Shown here one piece after another: positions 1-7,320 of a stretch of 64,000 nt of DNA. This DNA comes from Pseudonocardia lacus (lineage in GTDB: Bacteria > Actinomycetota > Actinomycetes > Mycobacteriales > Pseudonocardiaceae): assembly GCF_018531445.1 (NCBI RefSeq), contig NZ_JAHDTH010000017.1:1-64000 (forward strand), given 5' to 3'. The notes below the pieces were generated by a model. The model saw only the letters and a list, made by a program, of their open reading frames with translations. It had not been told where the DNA came from and did not search any database. Both the position numbers and the translations under genes were made by a program. Position 1 is the stretch's first letter. Each line of letters begins with the position of its first letter.

Positions 1-2
1 GT

Positions 3-398
3 GCGGTCTCGGTGCTGGCCCCGCGCGTCCGCGTCGACCGCGACCGGCTGGCCGGCGCCTGGGCCGACGCCGCCGTGCTCGACCGGCGGCTGGTCACGCC
101 GTTCGGGTCGGTCGGCGGGCGGGAGGCGGCCGTCGCCTACTCCCTCGAACTGCTCGCGCACGCCTGGGACCTGGCCACCGCCGTCGGGCGGGTCGACGAG
201 CTCGACGCGGCGCCCGCCGCCGCGCTGGTGCCGGCCGCCGAGGAGTTCGTCCCGGCCCGGCCGCGCGGCGGGAGCGTCCCGTACGGCCCGGTGGTGCCCG
301 TCGCCACCGACGCCGACCCGTACGAGCGCCTCGCCGGCTGGCTCGGCCGCGACCCGGCGTGGGCGCCGTGGGCGTCCTCCGGCCGGCCCGCCCGCTGA
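3..398 (+). CDS. TIGR03086-like metal-binding protein, 5'-truncated by window edge
   Basis: The frame is open to the left edge, so only the C-terminal ~131 residues are present; an internal GTG at 12 is probably not the true start. The stretch SLELLAHAWDLATAVGR matches the C-terminal core of TIGR03086/mycothiol-dependent maleylpyruvate-isomerase-like proteins (DinB-type fold), where the His-x-Trp-Asp-Leu motif belongs to the metal site. The ending YERLAGWLGRDP is also typical of that family. The substrate cannot be told. The WYL regulator follows 40 bases downstream on the same strand and may be co-transcribed. Confidence 0.65.
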   Translation, partial: AVSVLAPRVRVDRDRLAGAWADAAVLDRRLVTPFGSVGGREAAVAYSLELLAHAWDLATAVGRVDELDAAPAAALVPAAEEFVPARPRGGSVPYGPVVPVATDADPYERLAGWLGRDPAWAPWASSGRPAR

Positions 399-438
399 CC
401 GGCCGCTCCCCCGACGACACGACTGGCAGGCTGCCCCG

Positions 439-1398
439 ATGCGCTCGCAACGACTGCTGTCGCTGCTGCTGATCCTGCAGACCCGGGCCCGGACCACGGC
501 CCCGGAGCTGGCCCGCGAGCTGGAGATCTCCGTCCGCACCGTCTACCGCGACGTGGCGGCGCTGTCCGCGGCCGGCGTCCCGGTGTACACCGAGCAGGGC
601 CACAACGGCGGCATCCGGCTGCTGCCCGGCTACCGCACCGACATCACCGGGCTCACCGCCGCCGAGTCGCGCGCGCTGGTCGCGCTGACCGGCCGCGCGA
701 TCCCCGACGACCTCGGCCTGGGCACGGCGCTGAGCAGCGCCGTGCACAAGCTGATCGCGGCGGTGCCGGCCTCGCACCGCGCCGACGCGCAGCGCGCCCG
801 CCAGCGGGTGCTCGTCGACCACACCGGCTGGTACCGCTCCGCCCCGCCGACGCCGCTGCTCGGCACCGTCCAGGACGCGGTGTGGGGCGACCGGCGGCTG
901 CGCGTCGGCTACCGGCACGGCGACGGCCGCGCCGCCGAGTACGTGCTGGACCCGTACGGCCTGGTCGTCAAGGCGGGTGTCTGGTACCTGGTCGCCGCGC
1001 ACCGGGGGGTCGCGCGGCTGTACCGGGTCGACCGTGTCGGCGCGGCGGCCGCGCTGGACGAGCCGGCCGTGCGCCCCGACGACCTCGACCTGGCCACCGT
1101 CTGGACGGCGCTGCGCGACCGGTTCGAGGCCCAGGACACGGTGCGCGTGCGGCTGCGGGTGGCGCCGGACGCCGTCGACCTGGTGGTGCGGATGACCGAC
1201 GGCCGCCGGCTGGGTGACGCGGTGGTGGCGGCGGGCACGGACGACCGGCCCGGCGTGGAGGTGGCCTTCCCCTCGGCCGAGCTGGCCCGGATCACGCTGC
1301 TCGGGCTGGGCAGCGCGGTCGAGATCGTCGAGCCGGTCGAGCTGCGGGCGGAGGTGCTCGACGCCGCCCGCGACCTGGTGGCGGCCTACGGGGGCTGA
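439..1398 (+). CDS. HTH/WYL-domain transcriptional regulator (YafY type)
   Basis: A 319-residue protein starting at ATG 439. Residues ~3-60 form a DeoR-like winged HTH (TAPELARELEISVRTVYRDV). The middle and C-terminal parts form a WYL domain; the signature appears as VWYLVAAH near residues 181-188, after YVLDPYGLVVKAG. WYL proteins bind small ligands or nucleic acids and usually act as repressors or activators of nearby genes. The upstream metal-binding enzyme on the same strand is a possible target. The open frame extends further upstream to base 1 but that part is low-complexity and overlaps the previous gene, so ATG 439 was preferred. Confidence 0.85.
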   Translation: MRSQRLLSLLLILQTRARTTAPELARELEISVRTVYRDVAALSAAGVPVYTEQGHNGGIRLLPGYRTDITGLTAAESRALVALTGRAIPDDLGLGTALSSAVHKLIAAVPASHRADAQRARQRVLVDHTGWYRSAPPTPLLGTVQDAVWGDRRLRVGYRHGDGRAAEYVLDPYGLVVKAGVWYLVAAHRGVARLYRVDRVGAAAALDEPAVRPDDLDLATVWTALRDRFEAQDTVRVRLRVAPDAVDLVVRMTDGRRLGDAVVAAGTDDRPGVEVAFPSAELARITLLGLGSAVEIVEPVELRAEVLDAARDLVAAYGG

Positions 1399-1435
1399 CC
1401 CGCGACGGGTCGACGGCGTCGAGCACGCCGGACGG

Positions 1436-2113
1436 TCAGGAGGGCAGGCCGTCCAGGACCGCGCGGGTGCCGGACAGGCCCAGCCGGGTGGCGCCGGCGC
1501 GGATCATCGCCACCGCGGCGTCGGCCGTGCGGATGCCGCCGCTGGCCTTGACCCCGAGGCGCCCGCCGACGGTCTCGGCCATGAGCCGCACGGCGTGCTC
1601 GGTGGCCCCGCCGCTGGGGTGGAACCCGGTGGAGGTCTTCACGAAGTCGGCGCCGGCCTGTTCGGCCGCCCGGCAGCTGCCGACGATCTCCTCGTCGGTC
1701 AGCGCCGCGCTCTCGATGATGACCTTGAGCAGCGCGGGGGCCGGCACGGCGGCCCGCACGGCGGCGATCTGGGCGGTCACCGCCGCCCACTCGCCCGCCT
1801 TGACCAGCGCCAGGTCGACGACCATGTCGACCTCGTCGGCGCCGTGCTCGACCGAGGACGCCGCCTCGGCCGCCTTGACCGCGTCGTGGTGGGCGCCGGA
1901 GGGGAAGCCGCAGACGGTGGCCACCTTGACCGCGGGCGCCAGCACGCCCGGCGGGATCGGCAGCCGCGACGGCGACACGCACACCGAGAAGGCGCCGAGG
2001 TCGGCGGCCTCCGCGCAGAGGGCGGCGACATCGGCCGCGGTGGCCTCGGGCTTGAGCAGGGTGTGGTCGACGAGGCGGGCGACGGTCTCCCGGGTGATCG
2101 AGCTCGCGGTCAC
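1436..2113 (-). CDS. deoC: Deoxyribose-phosphate aldolase
   Basis: A class I aldolase of 225 residues that cleaves 2-deoxyribose-5-phosphate to glyceraldehyde-3-phosphate and acetaldehyde in cytosolic deoxynucleoside catabolism. The Schiff-base lysine lies in VKTSTGF (Lys159), and the second catalytic lysine in GVKASGGIR (Lys189). The N-terminal [11 protein letters not shown] and EVDMVVD segments are also family hallmarks. Length matches the family and the ATG start has a purine-rich AGGAGGC upstream. It converges on the WYL gene and is followed upstream by an unrelated small membrane protein. Confidence 0.95.
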   Translation of the reverse strand: MTASSITRETVARLVDHTLLKPEATAADVAALCAEAADLGAFSVCVSPSRLPIPPGVLAPAVKVATVCGFPSGAHHDAVKAAEAASSVEHGADEVDMVVDLALVKAGEWAAVTAQIAAVRAAVPAPALLKVIIESAALTDEEIVGSCRAAEQAGADFVKTSTGFHPSGGATEHAVRLMAETVGGRLGVKASGGIRTADAAVAMIRAGATRLGLSGTRAVLDGLPS

Positions 2114-2159
2114 GGAACGGCCTCCTGTCGGTGGGCGGACACCGTGTGCCTACACGCGA

Positions 2160-2192
2160 ACACCGGGCCGCGCCATCGGCGCGACCCGGTGT
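2160..2192 (-). terminator. Hairpin downstream of the GlsB-type gene
   Basis: Arms at 2160-2174 and 2178-2192 pair over 15 bases with a three-base loop. The single mismatch becomes a G-U wobble only in minus-strand RNA, which fits a terminator for the minus-strand gene ending at 2211. No T-run follows, as is common in actinobacteria. Confidence 0.6.
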
Positions 2193-2210
2193 CCGGTCGG
2201 GAACGGGCGG

Positions 2211-2486
2211 TCAGCGGGTGACGCCGCGGCGGCCGTAGATCCCGGCGACGACCGCGACCCCGATCGCGGCCACCACGATCTGCAGGATCAGCTCGATCCA
2301 GTCGATGCCCGATGTCTGCGCGACGCCGAACAGCCGGGCCAGCGCGGTCCCGATGAAGGCGGCGACGATGCCGATGACGATGGTCAGCCAGATCGGGATG
2401 TTCTGCTTGCCCGGTACGACCAACCGGCCGATGGCCCCGATGATGGCCCCGATGACGATGGCGGTGATGATGCCCGTGATGCTCAT
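2211..2486 (-). CDS. GlsB/YeaQ/YmgE-family stress-associated membrane protein
   Basis: A 91-residue, three-helix membrane protein beginning MSITGIITAIVIGAIIGAIGR. The Gly-rich first helix, the RLVVPGKQNIPIW loop and the third helix ending AGIYGRRG match the transglycosylase-associated/GlsB family. Family members respond to stress, but the biochemical role is not established. The longer upstream open frame begins with non-conserved basic sequence; ATG 2486 is preceded by AGGGAG at good spacing, so it was chosen. Confidence 0.85.
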   Translation of the reverse strand: MSITGIITAIVIGAIIGAIGRLVVPGKQNIPIWLTIVIGIVAAFIGTALARLFGVAQTSGIDWIELILQIVVAAIGVAVVAGIYGRRGVTR

Positions 2487-2630
2487 GCGGACTCCCTGAG
2501 GTCGCGGGCGGCACCCCGCGCCGCCCGTCCGGAACCGGGATAGCACCCGACGACCCGCCGCGCACGTGCCGAACGGCCCGGACACCCGAACGGTCACCCG
2601 GACGCCCCGGCCCGTTCGCTCGATCGGGGC

Positions 2631-3383
2631 TCAGGCCTCCAGGACGTAACCCTCGCCGCGGACCGTGCGGATGCGCTCCGGGCCGATCTTGCGCCGCAGG
2701 TAGGAGATGTAGACCTGGACGAGGTTGGCCGAGGCGGGCTCGGACCAGACCTCGCGGGCGAGGCGGTCGGGGGCGACCACGTCGCCCGGCGCCGCCAGCA
2801 GGGCCATCAGCAGGGCGTACTCGGTCGGCGACAGCGACACCGACTGCCCGTCGACGGTGACCTCGCCGAACTCGGTGTCGACGGCGAGCTCGCCCTGGCG
2901 CAGCACGGTGCTCTCGATGACCGGCCCGAGGCGCAGCCGCAGCCGGATGCGGGCGGCCAGTTCGTCGACGGCGAAGGGGCGCAGGAGGTAGTCGTCGCGG
3001 TCGCCGCGCAGCTGGACCAGCAGCCCGGCCCGGCGCTCGCGCGGGGTGATGGCGATGACCGTCACGTTGGGGGCCTCGGACTGCACCGCGGCGATGACGC
3101 CGGCCTGGTCGGGGCCGGGCAGCTCGACGTCGAGGACGAGCAGCGCGGGCTCGCGGGCGCGCACGACGTCGAGCACGCCGATGCCGTCGGCCACGGGGCT
3201 GACGTTGACGCCGTCGGCCCGGAGGCTGCGCAGCACGGAGGCCGACGCGGCCGTCGGGGGCAGCGCCAGCACTACTTGGTCGTTCGGGGGCACGAACACA
3301 CGCGACGGCCCCAGCGCCGTCGAGTACGGGGACGCACCCCCCGGGGGAGCAGCGGGGAGCATCGCGGCGATTGTGGCGTACAT
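2631..3383 (-). CDS. OmpR-family response regulator with atypical receiver
   Basis: About 250 residues. An N-terminal receiver-like domain (~30-145) is followed by an OmpR-type winged helix (~155-250; SPTEYALLMALLAAP, VYISYLRRKIG, TVRGEGYVLEA). The phospho-acceptor Asp is kept (LLVLDVELPG, Asp85), but the acidic pair after strand 1 is absent and the usual Lys of the KPF motif is Arg (YLLRPF). Phosphorylation may therefore be weak or unnecessary. No histidine kinase is adjacent, so it is an orphan regulator. ATG 3383 was chosen; ATG 3362 and 3398 are in frame. It is divergent from the GH16 gene, a plausible target. Confidence 0.85.
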   Translation of the reverse strand: MYATIAAMLPAAPPGGASPYSTALGPSRVFVPPNDQVVLALPPTAASASVLRSLRADGVNVSPVADGIGVLDVVRAREPALLVLDVELPGPDQAGVIAAVQSEAPNVTVIAITPRERRAGLLVQLRGDRDDYLLRPFAVDELAARIRLRLRLGPVIESTVLRQGELAVDTEFGEVTVDGQSVSLSPTEYALLMALLAAPGDVVAPDRLAREVWSEPASANLVQVYISYLRRKIGPERIRTVRGEGYVLEA

Positions 3384-3458
3384 CGGGCGCGATAACAATC
3401 GCCTAACGGGAGCGTGTCCACTCCTTCCGGTGTCCGCCGTACGAGTGGGACCGCTCGT

Positions 3459-3500
3459 CGCGAGCTGAGAGTTTTGCTACGCCGATCGGGCTAGCTCGCG
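3459..3500. promoter_or_regulatory. 8-bp inverted repeat in divergent intergenic region
   Basis: CGCGAGCT at 3459-3466 and its perfect complement AGCTCGCG at 3493-3500 are separated by 26 bases, between the regulator gene and the GH16 gene. The second arm is followed by GGGGTTTTGG. It could be a regulator site or leader structure; no known riboswitch was recognised. Confidence 0.3.
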
Positions 3501-3581
3501 GGGTTTTGGTCCGGTTTGCCTGCGATCTGGCGCGTCCGAGCGACCTGTGGGCGCGTCCGCGCAACCTCGACTCTCAGGTTC

Positions 3582-3601
3582 GGTGATCACCTGCGGTCAC
3601 C
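3582..3601 (+). promoter_or_regulatory. Candidate OmpR-type operator upstream of GH16 gene
   Basis: The perfect palindrome GGTGATCACC (3582-3591) overlaps a direct repeat ATCACC/GTCACC whose units start 10 bases apart. OmpR-family regulators bind direct repeats with about one helical turn of spacing, and such a regulator is encoded divergently next door. A TATGGT (3607-3612) lies eight bases before the GH16 ATG. Inference only. Confidence 0.3.
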
Positions 3602-3620
3602 CTCCCTATGGTTCCTCCCC

Positions 3621-5255
3621 ATGCGCCGGAATCACTCCGATGCGGGTGGTCGCACGGAGTCATCGACCGAGCTGATCGCACGAATCACCGCAGAGCGGCA
3701 GGGCCGCACGTCCAGGTCGGGCGGTCGGCACAGCGTCGACCCCTCAGGCACCTCCGCCACCAACCGGTCGTCCGAGCGGACCGCGCAGCACAAGGTCGAG
3801 CGGCCCTCGCGGCACGCTCCCGAGACGCCTGCCGAGCGCACCTCGCGGCACAAGGTCGAGCGGCGCTCCCGCCGCGCTCCCGAGCAGCCTGCCGAGCGCA
3901 CCTCCCGCCACCAGGTGACCGGGGGCGGCAGCGCGACCGCTGCCATCCCGGCCGCGGTCCCCGCCGCCCCGGTCGTGACCCCCCGGACGCCGCAGTACCC
4001 GACCGCCGACACCGCGGCCATCGCGCGTGTCACGCCCGCCCCGGTCGACGACGCCACCGCGGTCCGCCGCCTCCCCGAGCGCCCGGCGGACAACGAGGCC
4101 ACCGCCGTGCGCGGCATGCCCGTCGCCGCCGAGCCGGACGGCACGTCCGTCATCGGCACGTCCCTCATCGGCGCGGTCGACCGCGGTGAGGTCACCGAGG
4201 AGATCTCCCCGCACCCGATCGGCGTGGAGGCCGACGGGTCCGACGAGGACGCCGAGATCGAGCAGGACGCCCCCGAGCCCGTCGAGGCCGCGGTCGACGA
4301 CGCCGACGAGCTCGGCCCCCGCCGCAAGCGCCGCCAGGCCAAGTCGATGGGCCGCAGGCTGGCCCCGCTGGCCGTCGGCGCCGCGGTGATGCTGGTGGCC
4401 ACGTCGGTGGCCACCTTCATCCAGCCCGCGGACCAGGACCAGGTCGCCGCGCCCGACCTGAGCAGCCAGTTCGTCAACGCCCCCGCCGACGACCCGCCCG
4501 TGGTCGCGGACGTCCCGCCGCCGGTCGTCCCGCAGCTGCCCGCGCCCGAGGTCCCGGCGGTGGCACCGGTCGAGGAGGCCGCGCCCGAGCCGGCGCCCGA
4601 GCCCGCCAAGCCGGCCCGCAACGAGGGCACCACGGCCGCCAACAAGTTCGGCTGGAAGCTGGTCGAGCGCGACGAGTTCGACAACGGCCTCGGCCCGGGC
4701 TGGGCCAACGCCTACGACGGCGAGGGCCACAACGGCAACGGCCGCCGGGTCCCGGAGAAGGTCACCGTCGAGGACGGCAACCTGGTGATCCGCGGCGACG
4801 AGGACGGCGACACCGGCGGCATCGCCTGGGACGACGGCCAGGAGTACGGCAGGTGGGAGCTGCGCGCCCGGTTCCCGAAGGGCGACAAGCAGTACCACCC
4901 GGTGCTGCTGCTGTGGCCGAGCGCCGAGAACTGGCCGGTCGGCGGGGAGGTCGACTTCGCCGAGACCAACAGCGACGCCGACGACGTGATGTTCTTCCTG
5001 CACTACGGCAAGGACAACAACCAGGTCTTCGACCGCAAGCAGATCGACATCACGCAGTGGCACAACTACGCGGTCGAGTGGGTCGACGGCCGGATCACCG
5101 GCTACATCGACGGCGAGAAGTGGTTCGAGAGCACCGACGACGACCAGATGCCGCCCGGCGACATGCACCTGACCGTCCAGCTGGACTACTTCCCCGACGA
5201 CGGCGACCCGGAGCCCACCGAGATGTACGTCGACTTCGTCCGGATCTACGAGTAG
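3621..5255 (+). CDS. Membrane-anchored glycoside hydrolase family 16 protein
   Basis: A 544-residue protein. Residues 1-~245 are hydrophilic and disordered, with a tandem 20-residue repeat (units from residue 52, ERTxxHKVER type). One membrane segment lies at ~248-270 (LAPLAVGAAVMLVATSVATF), followed by a Pro/Glu/Ala linker to ~340 and a GH16 beta-jelly-roll domain at ~343-544. The catalytic ExDxxE motif is visible as EVDFAE (Glu443, Asp445, Glu448). This predicts a type II membrane protein with an external glucanase-type domain and a long cytoplasmic tail; there is no cleavable signal peptide. The glycan substrate is not inferable. ATG 3621 was preferred over upstream in-frame starts. Confidence 0.85.
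   Translation: MRRNHSDAGGRTESSTELIARITAERQGRTSRSGGRHSVDPSGTSATNRSSERTAQHKVERPSRHAPETPAERTSRHKVERRSRRAPEQPAERTSRHQVTGGGSATAAIPAAVPAAPVVTPRTPQYPTADTAAIARVTPAPVDDATAVRRLPERPADNEATAVRGMPVAAEPDGTSVIGTSLIGAVDRGEVTEEISPHPIGVEADGSDEDAEIEQDAPEPVEAAVDDADELGPRRKRRQAKSMGRRLAPLAVGAAVMLVATSVATFIQPADQDQVAAPDLSSQFVNAPADDPPVVADVPPPVVPQLPAPEVPAVAPVEEAAPEPAPEPAKPARNEGTTAANKFGWKLVERDEFDNGLGPGWANAYDGEGHNGNGRRVPEKVTVEDGNLVIRGDEDGDTGGIAWDDGQEYGRWELRARFPKGDKQYHPVLLLWPSAENWPVGGEVDFAETNSDADDVMFFLHYGKDNNQVFDRKQIDITQWHNYAVEWVDGRITGYIDGEKWFESTDDDQMPPGDMHLTVQLDYFPDDGDPEPTEMYVDFVRIYE
3774..3917 (+). repeat. 60-bp coding tandem repeat in GH16 N-terminus
   Basis: Two full 60-base units (3774-3833, 3834-3893) and a partial third encode 20-residue repeats rich in Arg, His, Lys and Glu. 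They lie in the cytoplasmic disordered part of the protein. Confidence 0.8.
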
Positions 5256-5282
5256 CGGCGCAGTACCACTCCCACACCACCA

Positions 5283-5317
5283 CCGTCCCGCCCGGCGCTC
5301 CCCACCGGGCGGGACGG
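5283..5317 (+). terminator. 13-bp hairpin after GH16 gene
   Basis: Perfect 13-base arms at 5283-5295 and 5305-5317 with a nine-base loop, 28 bases after the GH16 stop codon. Confidence 0.7.
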
Positions 5318-5335
5318 CCCGTTTCCGGGGGCTGG

Positions 5336-5341
5336 CAGGAT
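5336..5341 (+). promoter_or_regulatory. Candidate -10 (CAGGAT), leaderless start
   Basis: CAGGAT ends seven bases before GTG 5349, the spacing expected if transcription starts at the start codon. Confidence 0.4.
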
Positions 5342-5348
5342 CGGGGCC

Positions 5349-6101
5349 GTGCGGATCGACGAGCACATCGACGAGCTGGAGCGCCAGGGCGTGGCGCTGG
5401 CCGACGCGGCCGCGGCCGCCGGGCTCGACGCACCCGTGCCGACGTGCCCGGGCTGGACCATCCGCCACCTGCTGACCCACACCGGCGGCGTGCACGCCTG
5501 GGCGGCGTCGTTCGTGCGGGCCGAGCCCGACGCCGAGCCCGACGCCGAGCCCGACACCGCCGAGGAGGACCTGCTCCAGCCGGACGGCGACCCGGTCGCC
5601 TGGTACCGGGAGCGCAACGCCGACCTGGTCACCGCGCTGCGGGCGGCGGCGCCCGACGGGCCCACCGGGGCCTTCCTGGTGGCCCCGTCGCCGCTGGCGT
5701 TCTGGGCGCGCCGGCAGGCCCACGAGGCCGCCGTGCACCGCACCGACGCCGACGTCGCGGCGGGCGCCCCCGACCCGGCCGCCGCGCACCCGACGGCGTT
5801 CGCCGCGGACGGGATCGACGAGCTGCTGGTGGCGTTCATGGGCCGGCGCGGCCGGTTGCGCAGCGACGTCCCCTACCGGCTGGGCGTGGCCCCGGACGAC
5901 GTGCCCGAGCGCTGGACGGTCGAGGTCGGCCCGGACGGTGCGGCACCCCGGCGCGGCGACGGCCCGGCCGACGCCGTGCTGCGGGGCCCGGCCGCCCGGC
6001 TCTACCTGTTCCTGTGGAACCGGCTCCCGACCGTCCCGGTCGACGGGGACGCCGCCGTGGCCGCGCGCTGGGCCGAGGGCGCCCACGTCACCTGGAGCTG
6101 A
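5349..6101 (+). CDS. Maleylpyruvate isomerase-family, mycothiol-dependent-type enzyme
   Basis: A 250-residue protein with the DinB-like fold of mycothiol-dependent maleylpyruvate isomerases. TCPGWTIRHLLTHTGGVHAW near residues 32-51 and the HEAAVH segment in the middle supply the conserved His/Glu metal ligands. The C-terminal part (DAVLRGPAARLYLFLWNRLP) is an SCP2-like MDMPI C-terminal domain. Such enzymes use mycothiol, the actinobacterial thiol, but the substrate here is unknown. A short EPDAEPDAEPD repeat near residue 60 comes from three copies of a 12-base unit. Its 3' end overlaps the stop of the convergent tetR gene. Confidence 0.85.
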   Translation: MRIDEHIDELERQGVALADAAAAAGLDAPVPTCPGWTIRHLLTHTGGVHAWAASFVRAEPDAEPDAEPDTAEEDLLQPDGDPVAWYRERNADLVTALRAAAPDGPTGAFLVAPSPLAFWARRQAHEAAVHRTDADVAAGAPDPAAAHPTAFAADGIDELLVAFMGRRGRLRSDVPYRLGVAPDDVPERWTVEVGPDGAAPRRGDGPADAVLRGPAARLYLFLWNRLPTVPVDGDAAVAARWAEGAHVTWS

Positions 6102-6672
6102 CCGACTCCGGCAGCAGGCCGTCGACCAGCCGGTCGACCACGTCGTCGGTGGGCGTGTCCGCGTCGATCGACGTGGTCAGCCGGTCGAGGAGCAGCCCGT
6201 CGATCGCGTAGTGGAACAGCGCGACCTCGGCCGCGCCGCCGGGCAGGCCGGCGGCCCGGTTGAACTCCACGTCGGCGGCGAACCCGGTGCGCAGCCACTC
6301 CCCCACGACCTCGCGCAGCTCGGGGCGGCGGGCGGACTCCAGGCGCAGCTCGAACAGGGCCAGCGTGACGTCCCGCTCGGCGGTGAGCCGGACGACGATG
6401 TCGCGGATGTAGTCGGCGAACAGCTCCCGCGACGGCGCGCGGGCGGCCAGCCCGGCGTGCACGTCCGGGTCGGGGGCGAGGCGCTCGCCTATCCGCGCGA
6501 ACAGGCCGGTGACCAGGGCCTGGCGGCTGCGGAAGTAGTTGGAGGCGGTGCCGGCGGGCACGCCGGCCTCGACGTCGACCGCGCGGTGGGTGAGCCCGCG
6601 CGCGCCGTCCCTGGCCAGCACGGCCAGCCCGGCGTCGGCGAGCTGCTTGCGGCGTTCGTCGTTGCGGACCAC
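6088..6672 (-). CDS. TetR-family transcriptional regulator
   Basis: A 194-residue regulator. Residues 1-~55 form the TetR HTH (LARDGARGLTHRAVDVEAGVPAGTASNYFRSRQALV); the rest is an all-helical ligand-binding domain. GTG 6672 was chosen because the HTH begins right after it and because TACCCT lies seven bases upstream, suggesting a leaderless message. The divergent DHFR-like reductase and the two copies of a 22-bp site between them indicate an autoregulated repressor that also controls the reductase. Confidence 0.88.
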   Translation of the reverse strand: MVRNDERRKQLADAGLAVLARDGARGLTHRAVDVEAGVPAGTASNYFRSRQALVTGLFARIGERLAPDPDVHAGLAARAPSRELFADYIRDIVVRLTAERDVTLALFELRLESARRPELREVVGEWLRTGFAADVEFNRAAGLPGGAAEVALFHYAIDGLLLDRLTTSIDADTPTDDVVDRLVDGLLPESVSSR

Positions 6673-6679
6673 GGCGCCG

Positions 6680-6685
6680 AGGGTA
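6680..6685 (-). promoter_or_regulatory. -10 element (TACCCT) of tetR gene
   Basis: Minus-strand TACCCT ends seven bases before GTG 6672. The first operator copy (6691-6712) lies directly upstream, where bound repressor would block it. Confidence 0.5.
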
Positions 6686-6690
6686 GCGCA

Positions 6691-6712
6691 AACCACTATG
6701 CCTGTTGTAGTT
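6691..6712 (+). promoter_or_regulatory. TetR operator copy 1
   Basis: A 22-bp imperfect palindrome with ends AACCAC and GTAGTT around ATGCCTGT. It matches the reverse complement of the site at 6720-6741 at 18 of 22 positions. The pair lies between divergent tetR and reductase genes. Confidence 0.6.
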
Positions 6713-6719
6713 TCCTCGC

Positions 6720-6741
6720 AACCACTACAGGCATCGTGATT
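6720..6741 (-). promoter_or_regulatory. TetR operator copy 2
   Basis: Inverted copy of the site at 6691-6712; centres are 29 bases apart. It abuts the GGAG ribosome-binding sequence of the reductase gene, so binding would cover that gene's promoter start. Confidence 0.6.
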
Positions 6742-6750
6742 GGAGATCCC

Positions 6751-7320
6751 GTGCGAGAGCTCACCTACTTCGTCGCCGTCAGCCTCGACGGCTACATCGC
6801 CGCCCCCGACGACACCTTCGACGCGTTCCCCGTGCAGGGCGACCACATCGACTGGATCTTCCGCGAGTGGGTCGACACGGTGCCGACCCCCGGCCTGGAG
6901 ATGGTCGGGCTCAAGGCCGACAACAGCCGGTTCGACACCGCGCTGATGGGCTGGAAGACCTACGCGGCCGGCCTGCCCCACGGCGTGGAGAGCCCCTACC
7001 AGCACCTGCGTCAGTACGTGTTCTCGCGGCAGGCCCGCGACGTCCCCGACGACATCGTGCTGACCGACCGCGACCCGGTGCGGCTCGTGCGCGAGCTGAA
7101 GGCCGAACCGGGCGGCGGCATCTGGCTCACCGGAGGGGGCCAGCTGGCCAGCCAGCTGGTCGACGAGATCGACCGGTTCGTGTTCAAGGTCAACCCGCTG
7201 CTGCTCGGATCGGGCATCCCGCTGTTCGCCGACCGTCCCTACGACCCGCGCACCCTCACCCAGGTGGCGAGTCGGCCGTTCGAGTCGGGGGTGGTGGTGA
7301 ACGAGTACGTGCGCGGCTAG
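6751..7320 (+). CDS. Dihydrofolate reductase-family (RibD C-terminal-like) oxidoreductase
   Basis: A 189-residue protein beginning VRELTYFVAVSLDGYIAAPD, the usual N-terminus of the RibD C-terminal/DHFR-like family of NAD(P)H-dependent reductases. ALMGWKTYAAG and GGIWLTGGGQLASQLVDEIDRF are the other conserved blocks (the second is the nucleotide-binding loop). It is not the housekeeping folA. The substrate is unknown; the TetR neighbour suggests induction by a xenobiotic. GTG 6751 has GGAG five bases upstream. The gene ends tail-to-tail with the M3 peptidase, the two stop codons sharing CTAG. Confidence 0.85.
   Translation: MRELTYFVAVSLDGYIAAPDDTFDAFPVQGDHIDWIFREWVDTVPTPGLEMVGLKADNSRFDTALMGWKTYAAGLPHGVESPYQHLRQYVFSRQARDVPDDIVLTDRDPVRLVRELKAEPGGGIWLTGGGQLASQLVDEIDRFVFKVNPLLLGSGIPLFADRPYDPRTLTQVASRPFESGVVVNEYVRG

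Noticed and set aside
1-438. N-terminal extension of the WYL regulator frame to base 1
   Set aside because: Low-complexity Arg/Pro/Ser sequence overlapping a coding frame with clear homology; the regulator HTH begins at ATG 439.
3399-3620. c-di-AMP (ydaO) riboswitch upstream of a cell-wall-type hydrolase
   Set aside because: Such riboswitches precede actinobacterial wall hydrolases, but the conserved ydaO core sequences were not found here.
3744-6086. Long minus-strand open frame of 780 codons
   Set aside because: Shadow of the GH16 and isomerase genes; composition is Gly/Arg/Val-rich with no domain, caused by high G+C.
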